Of a stretch of DNA of 12,375 nt, positions 1 to 6,431 are shown piece by piece; position 1 is the first letter of the stretch, and every line of letters starts with the position of its first letter. The position numbers and the translations under genes were made by a program. A model generated the notes under the pieces. It was not told the origin of the DNA. It did no database searches and saw nothing but the letters and a program-made list of their open reading frames with translations. The stretch comes from Actinomycetota bacterium (GTDB lineage: Bacteria > Actinomycetota > Actinomycetes > Streptosporangiales > Streptosporangiaceae), in contig PMST01000120.1 in the NCBI GenBank assembly GCA_003168295.1, forward strand, positions 1 to 12,375, written 5' to 3'.

Positions 1-147
1 GCGGCGGTGACGCGATGGCACCGGGTGAACGAGGACATTATCCAGGCCGCCCTGGCCACGTTGCCGGAGCGTGACCAGGCCGCTCTGCGCGACGCCGCTC
101 CCGCATTGCGCGACCTGACCGCCTCCATCGACGCCCTCGCCGACTAG
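1..147 (+). CDS. MarR-family transcriptional regulator, C-terminal fragment (5' end outside window)
   Basis: The reading frame open from base 1 codes for 48 residues and stops at TAG (145-147). The peptide runs from a WHRVNEDIIQAALATLPERD stretch through DQAALRDAAPALRDLTASID to ALAD. The pattern of a helix ending in 'aLatLpe.d.aaL..AaPaLr.L' is typical of the C-terminal dimerisation helices of MarR-family winged-helix repressors. The DNA-binding domain would lie to the left of the window. It converges on the MMPL transporter gene with only 32 bases between the stops. MarR regulators often sit next to the efflux pumps they control, so regulation of that exporter is plausible but inferred from position only. 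Family assignment from 48 residues is moderate; other short helical regulators could look alike. Confidence 0.62.
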   Translation, partial: AAVTRWHRVNEDIIQAALATLPERDQAALRDAAPALRDLTASIDALAD

Positions 148-165
148 GCCCGCGCCGACTAGGCC
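138..165 (+). repeat. Short tandem direct repeat over the MarR stop codon
   Basis: The 13-mer CGCCGACTAGGCC occurs at 138-150 and again at 153-165. The first copy contains the TAG stop of the MarR fragment; the second repeats the Ala-Asp-stop codons in frame after Ala-Arg. It looks like a 15-base duplication of the gene's last codons. The inner 10-mer CGACTAGGCC also appears twice in the repeat at 7894-7972. Confidence 0.6.
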
Positions 166-179
166 GTCGCCAGCGCGAG

Positions 180-2510
180 TTAGGTCAGCGGCCGTGCCGC
201 GGGCTCGGCGTCCCGCGCGGTGCCTTCGTCGCCGCGTGGTTCCGGGTTGACCTGGCCGAGCTTGGACGGCCACCAGTTCCACCGGCCGAGCAGGACGACC
301 GTGCAGGGCACCAGGATGGTGCGGACGATGAACGTGTCCATCAAGATGCCGAGCGCCAGGCCGACGCCGACGTCGACGATCTGGCTGCCGCCCGAACTGC
401 GGCCGCCGACGATCGCGAACACGGAGAACGTGCCGGCCAGCACCAGTCCGGCCGAGGTTACCGTGGTCCCGGTGGCACCGACGGCCTTGGCGACGGCTTC
501 GCGGAGCGGAAGGTGCTGAGCCTCCTCCCTGATCCTGCTCATCACCAGGATGTTGTAGTCCTCGCCGAGCGCGAGCAGGAAGATGAACATCAGGAACGGG
601 AGAATAAAAGTGAGGCCGGTGTTCCCGCCGAGCTTGATGAAGATGACGACGGACAACCCGAGCGCGGCGGCGAACGATAGTCCCACCGAGGCGATCAGGT
701 ACAGCGGCGCGATCAGCGAGCGCATCACCAGGCAGAGAAGCAGGCCGATGACCACGATCGCCACCGGGAAGACGCGCAGCAGGTCACTGTCGGAGATCGC
801 GCTGATGTCATAGAAGGCAGGCGCCTCGCCGCCGACTCCGTACTGGCTGGTCCCGAGCGTCTTCGCCACCGTGGCCGCCTCGGTGCGGATCGCCGGTACG
901 GCCTTCAGCGCGGCGGTCGTGGAGGGATCGCCCGCCTTCAGGCCGGTCTCGTACTGGATCGTCCGGCCGTCCGGGCTGACGTACTGCGCGGTGGCCCGGT
1001 AGGCCTCATACTCGGCGAGTGGGAAGCTGCTCTGCCCGGCGGGAACGGCAGGCAGCACCGCCGGGTTCCCCAGCGCCGCGTGCAGCGCGCCGTACTGAGC
1101 GGCCGTCAGCGTGACGCCCGCCGGGTTCAGCGGGCCGGTGACGCCGGTGAACAGACTGCTCGCGGCGAGCTGGCTGGTCGCGGCGGCGATCGGGCCCGTG
1201 TCGTTCCAGGCCGGCTGGGACAGCTTGTAGACCAGGTTCGTCGGGTTAGCCGAGCTAACAGGGAAGTGCTTGCTGAGCAGCGCGGTACCCGCCGCCGAGT
1301 CGGTACCCGCCGGCGCGTTGATGGAACCGCCGAAGCCGCCCGGCTCGTACGCGGTCACCGCGACCGCGAGCGCGCCGAAAACGACTACGCCGATGGCGAG
1401 CGGTATGGCGGGCCTGCGGACTACCCGTGTCGCGACCCGTCCCCACAGGCCGGCCTTGCCGGTGCCCGCGCGGGTCTTGCTCGGCCAGAACGCGGCCCGG
1501 CCGAACACCGCGAGCAACGCCGGCAGCAGGGTGAGCCCGGCCAGCAGCATGGTGCCGATGCCGATGGCCAGCGGGATGCCGAGCTGGGAGTAGATCTGGA
1601 AGGTGGCCACGAGCAGGGACAACAGGGCGGCGATCACGGTCGCGGCGGAGAAGGTGATGGTCTCACCGACCCGGGTCAGCGCCGAGCGCACCGCGTCCTT
1701 CGGATCCGCTCCATCGCGCAGATTCTCCCGGACGCGGAACACCAGGAACAGGCCGTAGTCCGTGCCGGCCCCGAGGACCAGCACGATCAGCAGCAGCTGA
1801 GCGAGCTGGGAGACCTTCAGGCCCGCGTGCGCCGCCTCGCCGACCAGCGGTCCGGAGATGGCCACGGCCAGGAACGCCGGGAGCAGCGTGATCAGCGGCG
1901 CGAGCAGCGACCGGAAGATCAGCAGCAGCAGGACCAGGATGAACAACGCGGACAGGAGTTCCACCTGGTTCCCCGTGGTGCCGGACTTGGCCTGCTGATC
2001 CACGTTGATGGCGATGTCACCGGCCAGGTGGACCTGCAGCCCGGCGGGTGGCCCGGCCCTGGTGATCTGCGAGCGCAGGTCTTTGATCAGCGTGGTCTGC
2101 CCGGCCTGGTCGCCGCCGCTGACGTTGGACAGGACCTGCAGCTGCTCCGCCTGCTGGTCGGCCGAGCGGCCCAGGTCACGCACCGAGACGACGGTCGGCA
2201 CCGAGCCGAGGTCGTGCTGCAGGGTCGACAGCCAGGCCGTATCGGCGGTGCTGAGGGTGCCCTGGCCGACGGCCGCGACCACCGGCACCGGGATCAGGTT
2301 CGTGGACCCGAACGGCGCCGCGAGCTGCGCGGCTTTCTCGCTGGGCGCGCTTGCGGGCAGGAAGGCACTGTTGTTGCCCTGGGTAACGCTGTTCAGTGAC
2401 GGCAGGAAGTGCGGCACAGCGACGGCCGCGATCAGCCAGGCCGCGATGACGAACCAGCGAAATTTGACGGCGAACGCGCCGATTCCCCCGAAGATGGCGT
2501 GGATGCGCAC
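180..2510 (-). CDS. MMPL family (RND superfamily) membrane exporter
   Basis: A 776-aa protein with the full MMPL layout. It has one N-terminal helix (about 18-38), an extracytoplasmic domain (about 40-180), helices 2-6 (about 184-336), helix 7 (about 369-388), a second outer domain (about 390-575) and helices 8-12 (about 577-742). The two halves repeat each other. Each has the proton-relay Asp-Tyr pair characteristic of MmpL transporters: GAGTDYGLF (D251-Y252) and LGEDYNILV (D651-Y652), each followed by an R-x-R-E loop. Each half also ends in a similar WPSK motif (342-345 and 747-750). MMPL proteins use the proton gradient to export lipids or drugs; the substrate here is unknown. The start is GTG (2510-2508), immediately before the first helix, without a strong Shine-Dalgarno. 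The C-terminal tail of about 30 residues is hydrophilic. The gene is intact and convergent with a MarR fragment that may regulate it. Confidence 0.93.
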   Translation of the reverse strand: MRIHAIFGGIGAFAVKFRWFVIAAWLIAAVAVPHFLPSLNSVTQGNNSAFLPASAPSEKAAQLAAPFGSTNLIPVPVVAAVGQGTLSTADTAWLSTLQHDLGSVPTVVSVRDLGRSADQQAEQLQVLSNVSGGDQAGQTTLIKDLRSQITRAGPPAGLQVHLAGDIAINVDQQAKSGTTGNQVELLSALFILVLLLLIFRSLLAPLITLLPAFLAVAISGPLVGEAAHAGLKVSQLAQLLLIVLVLGAGTDYGLFLVFRVRENLRDGADPKDAVRSALTRVGETITFSAATVIAALLSLLVATFQIYSQLGIPLAIGIGTMLLAGLTLLPALLAVFGRAAFWPSKTRAGTGKAGLWGRVATRVVRRPAIPLAIGVVVFGALAVAVTAYEPGGFGGSINAPAGTDSAAGTALLSKHFPVSSANPTNLVYKLSQPAWNDTGPIAAATSQLAASSLFTGVTGPLNPAGVTLTAAQYGALHAALGNPAVLPAVPAGQSSFPLAEYEAYRATAQYVSPDGRTIQYETGLKAGDPSTTAALKAVPAIRTEAATVAKTLGTSQYGVGGEAPAFYDISAISDSDLLRVFPVAIVVIGLLLCLVMRSLIAPLYLIASVGLSFAAALGLSVVIFIKLGGNTGLTFILPFLMFIFLLALGEDYNILVMSRIREEAQHLPLREAVAKAVGATGTTVTSAGLVLAGTFSVFAIVGGRSSGGSQIVDVGVGLALGILMDTFIVRTILVPCTVVLLGRWNWWPSKLGQVNPEPRGDEGTARDAEPAARPLT

Positions 2511-2542
2511 CCGGCAATCTTACTGTGCTGCGGTGTTGCCTC

Positions 2543-2647
2543 GGGGGGACGACCCCCCCAGACCCCCCCGCTTCTGGGGGGGAAGCCCTTCCCCCCAAGA
2601 CCCCCTGGGGACCCCCTTCGGGGGTCGCTTCGTGCCCCTTCGGGACC
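2543..2647. repeat. C/G-run palindromic intergenic array
   Basis: The space between the divergent MMPL and glycosyltransferase genes is packed with homopolymeric C and G runs that form overlapping perfect hairpins. GGGGGG/CCCCCC pairs lie at 2543-2558, CCCCCCC/GGGGGGG at 2563-2582, GGGGGGAAG/CTTCCCCCC at 2577-2596 and GACCCCC-TTC-GGGGGTC at 2610-2626. Because the second and third share their G run, they are mutually exclusive. A 9-mer TTCGGGACC ends the block (2639-2647) and recurs directly before the next start codon (2662-2670). The CAGAC-C-run-GCTTC phrase recurs in variant form near 4892-4907. Similar C-run repeats are common between genes in several actinomycete genomes; a function here (terminator, attenuator or passive repeat) is not shown. 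Confidence 0.7.
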
Positions 2648-2670
2648 CGGCTTGGGTATCGTTCGGGACC

Positions 2671-3699
2671 ATGCCCTTGATCAGCGTGGTTATCCCGGTG
2701 CACGGGGTCGAGGACTACCTGGATCGGTGCCTGGACTCGGTCCTGGGCCCGGGCGCGGGCCGGGCGGATATTGAGGTCATCGCCATCGACGACGCATCCC
2801 CCGATCGTTCCGGCGCGATACTCGCCGCCCGCCGCGACCCCCGCCTGCGGGTGATCAGCACCGCGGCCACGCTAGGTCCCGGGGCCGCCCGCGACCTGGG
2901 CGCGAAGGAGGCGACGGGGGAGTACATCTGGTTCGTCGACGGGGACGACGAACTGGCCGAAGGCGCTCTGTCGGCGGTCTCGGAGTCGTTGACGCGGCTG
3001 CGGCCCGACGTGCTGATCGTCGACTTCGAGAGCCTCTATCCCGACGGCACGACCAGCCCGAGCGGCGGTGCGAAGTACCTCGGCGGCCCGGCGGTCACCA
3101 CCCTGGCGGATCGCCCTGGGCTGATTCACCTGACGATGACGGCGTGGAGCAAGGTGTTCCGGCGGGATTTCCTGTCCGGCCTGGGTATCTCGTTCGGCTC
3201 CTCGGGACCCGCTCCGCACGAGGACGTGCCGGTCACCACGATGGCGTTGCTGACCGCGGGAAAAATCGGCGTGCTCAACCGGGTGTGCTACCGGTACCGG
3301 CGGGCGCGGCGCGGCTCATTCCTGGCCGCCGCGAGCGACGGTAACTTCAACATCTTCCGCTCCTACCAGAAGATCTTCAGTCTTTTGTCGGAACGGTCAG
3401 TGGTTTCACCACCTGCCACCCCCGGCGTCCGCGCGGCGATTTTCGAGCGGGCGATCTGGCACTACACGACGCTCTTGCCGCTGGTGCCACGGCGCCGCCG
3501 CCGCGAGTTCTTCCGCCACATGTCGGTCGATTTCCGCCGCTGGTGCCCGGAGGGAGCGGTGTTCCCGCCCGGCCTGCGCGGACTGAAGTTCCGGCTGGTC
3601 GCCCGCGACGCGTATCGAACGTATTCGTTTCTTGATCCGTTCAACCGTTTGCGGGTCGCGTTGCGGCCAAGTGACCGACACGCCCATTTGAGCAGGTGA
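2671..3699 (+). CDS. Family 2 glycosyltransferase (GT-A fold)
   Basis: A 342-aa protein starting at ATG 2671, where homology-like sequence begins at once with LISVVIPVH (3-11), the first strand of GT-A enzymes. The frame is open far upstream, but that part lies antisense inside the MMPL gene and is not coding. The nucleotide-sugar site is visible as IAIDDASPD (D40-D41) and the metal-binding D-x-D motif as FVDGDDE (D90-G-D92). W159-SKVFRRDFL and the acceptor-side ED pair (HEDVP, E184-D185) fit inverting GT2 enzymes such as wall-polymer and exopolysaccharide transferases. There is no transmembrane helix; the basic C-terminal part (271-342) has an RRRRRE patch that could hold it to the membrane. 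No strong Shine-Dalgarno is seen. It likely shares a transcript with the membrane protein 59 bases downstream. The sugar donor and acceptor cannot be told. Confidence 0.88.
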   Translation: MPLISVVIPVHGVEDYLDRCLDSVLGPGAGRADIEVIAIDDASPDRSGAILAARRDPRLRVISTAATLGPGAARDLGAKEATGEYIWFVDGDDELAEGALSAVSESLTRLRPDVLIVDFESLYPDGTTSPSGGAKYLGGPAVTTLADRPGLIHLTMTAWSKVFRRDFLSGLGISFGSSGPAPHEDVPVTTMALLTAGKIGVLNRVCYRYRRARRGSFLAAASDGNFNIFRSYQKIFSLLSERSVVSPPATPGVRAAIFERAIWHYTTLLPLVPRRRRREFFRHMSVDFRRWCPEGAVFPPGLRGLKFRLVARDAYRTYSFLDPFNRLRVALRPSDRHAHLSR

Positions 3700-3758
3700 C
3701 GCACGGCGCCGCTCGCCGTAAGCTTCATCTCGGAACCCAGGTAAAGGGGTTGACGGAT

Positions 3759-4376
3759 ATGCGTCATCTGGTGAGTGTGGTCTTGGCGATCGTCATGGCC
3801 GCGGCCGTGTTCTTCGCGGCCTCATGGGGATACCTGAAGCTGCTGACCGGGTCGGGCAGGTTCGGTACGCTGCCTGCGGGCGGCGGCTCCCTGCTGCACG
3901 ACCGGACCGTTATCGAGGGGTTCGGGGCGCTCTTGGCCGTTGGTCTCGTGGCCGGGATACTGATCGCCGTGCCGCGGATCTCCCCGCTCGCCTCCGGCCT
4001 GCCCGGGCTGGTCCTGCTGGCCTGGACCGGGCTGTACCTGTACAGCGCGCGGCGCGCGGTCCAGTACATCCCGTTCAAGACGCGGGTCTATGGCTCCGGC
4101 TTCGAGGACATGCTGTTCGACGGGGTGCTGGCCCTGGCGGGCCTGGCGATGATCATCCCGCTGTTCGTGCCGTCCCGGTGGCGCGGGCCCGTCGTGGCGG
4201 CCGGCCCGGTCCCCTACCAGGCCGCAAGCTACGCCGATGCGCAGCCGACCCAGACCATGGCCAGTGACAACGCCTTCACCACTTCCGACTGGTCGGCCAC
4301 CACGACCAGGCCGCAGCAGCGGATCGACCCCAACACTCAGGGCCAGGCGCCCTGGGGACCCGCCGACTTCAGCTGA
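3759..4376 (+). CDS. Four-helix membrane protein of unknown function
   Basis: A 205-aa protein from ATG 3759. This start is preferred because AAGGGG (a Shine-Dalgarno match) lies nine bases upstream and the first transmembrane helix follows directly; a GTG at 3696 in the same frame would add 21 hydrophilic residues. Hydrophobic segments lie at about 4-24, 53-71, 80-97 and 122-139. The remaining C-terminal 65 residues are hydrophilic and rich in Ala, Thr, Gln and Pro, with no motif I recognise, and end in GQAPWGPADFS. I do not recognise the family. Position behind the glycosyltransferase in the same direction suggests co-transcription, and a strong terminator follows the stop by six bases. A role in envelope glycan handling is only guilt by association. 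Confidence 0.78.
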   Translation: MRHLVSVVLAIVMAAAVFFAASWGYLKLLTGSGRFGTLPAGGGSLLHDRTVIEGFGALLAVGLVAGILIAVPRISPLASGLPGLVLLAWTGLYLYSARRAVQYIPFKTRVYGSGFEDMLFDGVLALAGLAMIIPLFVPSRWRGPVVAAGPVPYQAASYADAQPTQTMASDNAFTTSDWSATTTRPQQRIDPNTQGQAPWGPADFS

Positions 4377-4382
4377 TCATCC

Positions 4383-4414
4383 GCGTGTCCGGGGGACACG
4401 CTGAGACCGTTTTT
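4383..4414 (+). terminator. Rho-independent terminator after the membrane protein gene
   Basis: GCGTGTCC-GGG-GGACACGC forms a perfect eight-pair stem with a three-base loop (4383-4401), followed nine bases on by TTTTT (4410-4414). It begins six bases after the stop of the four-helix membrane protein and should close the glycosyltransferase/membrane-protein unit. The T run is a little distant from the stem, which is common in GC-rich genomes. Confidence 0.75.
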
Positions 4415-4509
4415 GCAGGTAGTCGGCGGCTTGGCTTGAGCTGATGCTAAGGTCACCGGGGCAATCTTCGACAAACAGGGGGCAGTCTCCGGAGAGGAGC
4501 GGCCGAGTC

Positions 4510-4842
4510 ATGCACGACCAGATAGTCCGGCGGGCGCCCGCCGTCGTCATGCTTCCGGGCGAGATCGACCTCAGCAACGCGCAACGGGTCTTCGAACAGC
4601 TGACCTCGGTGTTCGCTGCGGGCGCGACCGTGGTCATCGCGGACTTGACGAAGACGGTCTTCTGCGACAGCACGGGTCTTGGCACCCTGCTGAGAGTCCA
4701 GCGGCAGGCCGCGGCCGACGGCGCCCAGCTACGGCTGGCCGTCTCGCCCGGCGGTCCGGTGCAGCGCGTGTTCGACCTGATGGGCCTCGATCGCCTGCTG
4801 CCCATCTATCCCAGCCGCGCCCAAGCCGCCGCCTGCCCCTGA
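4510..4842 (+). CDS. STAS-domain anti-sigma-factor antagonist (SpoIIAA/RsbV type)
   Basis: A 110-aa single-domain protein. ATG 4510 is chosen because GGAGAGGAG lies ten bases upstream; an in-frame earlier ATG (4444) lacks this and would add 22 residues outside the domain. The fold pattern is clear: strand AVVMLPGEIDLSNA (11-24), strand TVVIADLTKTVFCDSTGLGTL (40-60) and LRLAVSPGGPVQRVFDLMGLDRLLPIY (74-100). FCDSTGLGTL carries the conserved D53-S54-T55-G56 of this family, with S54 the expected phospho-acceptor of a partner anti-sigma kinase. In the family, the unphosphorylated antagonist binds the anti-sigma factor and frees a sigma factor for stress or developmental genes. No kinase or sigma factor gene is adjacent, so its partner is encoded elsewhere. 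It stands as its own unit between two terminators. Confidence 0.93.
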   Translation: MHDQIVRRAPAVVMLPGEIDLSNAQRVFEQLTSVFAAGATVVIADLTKTVFCDSTGLGTLLRVQRQAAADGAQLRLAVSPGGPVQRVFDLMGLDRLLPIYPSRAQAAACP

Positions 4843-4913
4843 AAAGCCCTCCCCGAGTGCCCGGCCCGTCCCCCGGCCCCTTCCCTGGCGCCCAGACACC
4901 CCCGCTTCGGAGT

Positions 4914-4957
4914 CGGTGGGCCCCCGTACACGTTCTTACGTGCACGGGGGGCCACCG
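4914..4957. terminator. Long hairpin between convergent STAS and aceA genes
   Basis: Two 20-base arms (4914-4933 and 4938-4957) pair with only two mismatches around the loop TCTT. The outer part is CGGTGG/CCACCG and the inner part ACGT/ACGT. It lies 71 bases after the STAS stop and 21 bases after the aceA stop on the other strand, the expected place for a bidirectional terminator. No T run follows, as is often the case for GC-rich actinomycete terminators. Confidence 0.75.
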
Positions 4958-4978
4958 ACCCAGGGTCAGGGGCGCGGG

Positions 4979-6274
4979 TCAGGCGTGGAACTGGTCGGTT
5001 TCGGTGGAGCCGGCCAGGGCGACGGTTTCGGCGTTGGGGGAGATCGCGGAGGTCACCAGGTCGAAGTAGCCGGTGCCGACCTCCCGCTGGTGGCGGGTAG
5101 CGGTGTAGCCGGACTTCTCGGACGCGAACTCGGCTTCCTGGAGCCTGACGTAGGCGGGCATGCCCTCGGCGGCGAAGCCGCTGGCCAGGTCGAACATGGA
5201 GTGGTTGAGGGCGTGGAAGCCGGCCAGCGTGATGAACTGGAACCGGTAGCCCATCGCGGCGAGTTCCTTGCTGAACTTGGCGATGGTGGAGTCGTCCAGG
5301 TGCGCGCGCCAGTTGAACGAGGGCGAGCAGTTGAAGGCGAGCATCTGATCTGGGTAGACGCTCTTGATCCCCTCGGCGAACTCGCGGGCCACGTCCAGGT
5401 CGGGCTTGGAGGTCTCCATCCAGAGCAGATCCGAGTACGGCGCGTACGCCAGGCCCCTGGCGATGCACGGCTCGATCCCGTTCCGCACACGGTAGAACCC
5501 CTCCGCGGTGCGCGTGCCGGTGACGAAGGGCTGGTCACGTTCGTCCACGTCCGTGGTGAGCAGCGTGGCCGCCTGCGCGTCGGTGCGGGCGATCACCACC
5601 GACGGCACGTCGCACACGTCGGCGGCCAGCCGGGCCGCGTTCAGCGTGCGGATGTGCTGGCCGGTCGGGATGAGGACCTTCCCGCCCAGGTGGCCGCACT
5701 TCTTCTCCGAAGCCAGCTGGTCTTCCCAGTGCACGCCGGCCGCGCCGGCCGCGATCATCGACTTCATCAGCTCGAAGGCGTTCAGCACGCCGCCGAACCC
5801 GGCTTCGGCGTCGGCGACGATCGGGGCGAGCCAGTGCGGAGCAGCGCGGACGTCACCGTCTTCCGACTCGGACCAGGTGATCTGGTCGGCACGCTGCAGC
5901 GCGTTGTTGATCCTGCGCACCACCTGGGGCACCGAGTTGACCGGGTACAGGCTCTGGTCCGGGTAGGTCTGACCGGCCAGGTTCGCGTCCGCGGCCACCT
6001 GCCAGCCGGACAGGTAGATGGCCTTGAGCCCGGCCCTGACCTGCTGGACCGCCTGGTTGCCGGTCAGCGCCCCCAAAGCGGTGACGGCGTCTTCCTCGGC
6101 GAGCAGCTTGCGCAGACGCTCGGCGCCGTGCCGGGCGAGCGTGAACTCCTCCTGTATCGTGCCGCGAAGGCGCACCACATCTTCGGCGGAGTAGGTCCGC
6201 TCGGTGTCCTTCCAGCGAGGGTCGGTCTGCCACGCGTTGCTGAGCTTGGCCGCCTGCTGGCTGATAGTCTCCAC
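4979..6274 (-). CDS. aceA: Isocitrate lyase
   Basis: A 431-aa protein, normal length for the short (actinobacterial ICL1-like) form. The enzyme splits isocitrate into succinate and glyoxylate, the first step of the glyoxylate shunt, allowing growth on acetate and fatty acids. The catalytic loop KKCGHLGGK is present with nucleophile C193. Other family landmarks are [21 protein letters not shown] (91-111), metal/substrate residues in [12 protein letters not shown] (151-162), VHWEDQL (181-187), VVIARTDA (226-233) and NCSPSFNW (315-322). The start is GTG 6274 with GAGGAAGG nine bases upstream; Glu-Thr-Ile-Ser then begins the typical N-terminal helix. It is transcribed away from an XRE/IrrE-type regulator across a 157-bp AT-rich gap, an arrangement matching known glyoxylate-shunt regulation (for example RamB with icl in mycobacteria). 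All key residues are intact. Confidence 0.97.
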   Translation of the reverse strand: METISQQAAKLSNAWQTDPRWKDTERTYSAEDVVRLRGTIQEEFTLARHGAERLRKLLAEEDAVTALGALTGNQAVQQVRAGLKAIYLSGWQVAADANLAGQTYPDQSLYPVNSVPQVVRRINNALQRADQITWSESEDGDVRAAPHWLAPIVADAEAGFGGVLNAFELMKSMIAAGAAGVHWEDQLASEKKCGHLGGKVLIPTGQHIRTLNAARLAADVCDVPSVVIARTDAQAATLLTTDVDERDQPFVTGTRTAEGFYRVRNGIEPCIARGLAYAPYSDLLWMETSKPDLDVAREFAEGIKSVYPDQMLAFNCSPSFNWRAHLDDSTIAKFSKELAAMGYRFQFITLAGFHALNHSMFDLASGFAAEGMPAYVRLQEAEFASEKSGYTATRHQREVGTGYFDLVTSAISPNAETVALAGSTETDQFHA

Positions 6275-6317
6275 TGCTCTGCGCCTTCCTCGGGTGTGCT
6301 GGGTCCGGGGTTTTGGT

Positions 6318-6332
6318 ACCGGAAACTCCGGT
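6318..6332. promoter_or_regulatory. Perfect inverted repeat in the aceA 5' region
   Basis: ACCGGA-AAC-TCCGGT gives six-base arms and a three-base spacer, centred about 51 bases upstream of the aceA start. With an A bulge the stem extends by two more G-C pairs. It may be an operator or a small leader hairpin in the aceA transcript; which one depends on the transcription start, which I cannot place. Confidence 0.45.
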
Positions 6333-6358
6333 CCTAAGACCAGCGTGCGCGCGCAGAC

Positions 6359-6420
6359 GGTAAATACCTAGAGACTTCAGCTCAAAGATTTCTATTTTTT
6401 CCTAAGTTGAGAAGATAAGC
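6359..6420. promoter_or_regulatory. AT-rich divergent promoter/operator zone between aceA and its neighbour regulator
   Basis: This block is strikingly AT-rich inside very GC-rich DNA, as expected for back-to-back promoters. It holds GGTA-AA-TACC (6359-6368), a TTCTATTTTTT run (6390-6400) and arms CTCAA (6381-6385) and TTGAG (6407-6411) 21 bases apart. TCAAAGATT (6382-6390) loosely resembles one strand of the RamB operator of Corynebacterium as I recall it (core CTTTGCAAA), but the match is weak. Exact -10 and -35 boxes cannot be assigned with confidence. Confidence 0.5.
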
Positions 6421-6431
6421 TGTCCTTCACC

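Noticed and set aside
1080..2399. Long plus-strand open frame antisense to the MMPL gene
   Set aside because: The translation is a low-complexity Arg/Gln/Asp mix and mirrors the codon bias of the real gene on the other strand.
2005..2670. Upstream extension of the glycosyltransferase frame
   Set aside because: The frame stays open through MMPL-antisense and C-run repeat DNA, but GT2 homology starts exactly at ATG 2671.
4916..6337. Long plus-strand open frame antisense to aceA (473 codons)
   Set aside because: It is a GC-bias shadow of the clear isocitrate lyase gene; its translation is Gly/Val/Arg-rich with no recognisable domain.
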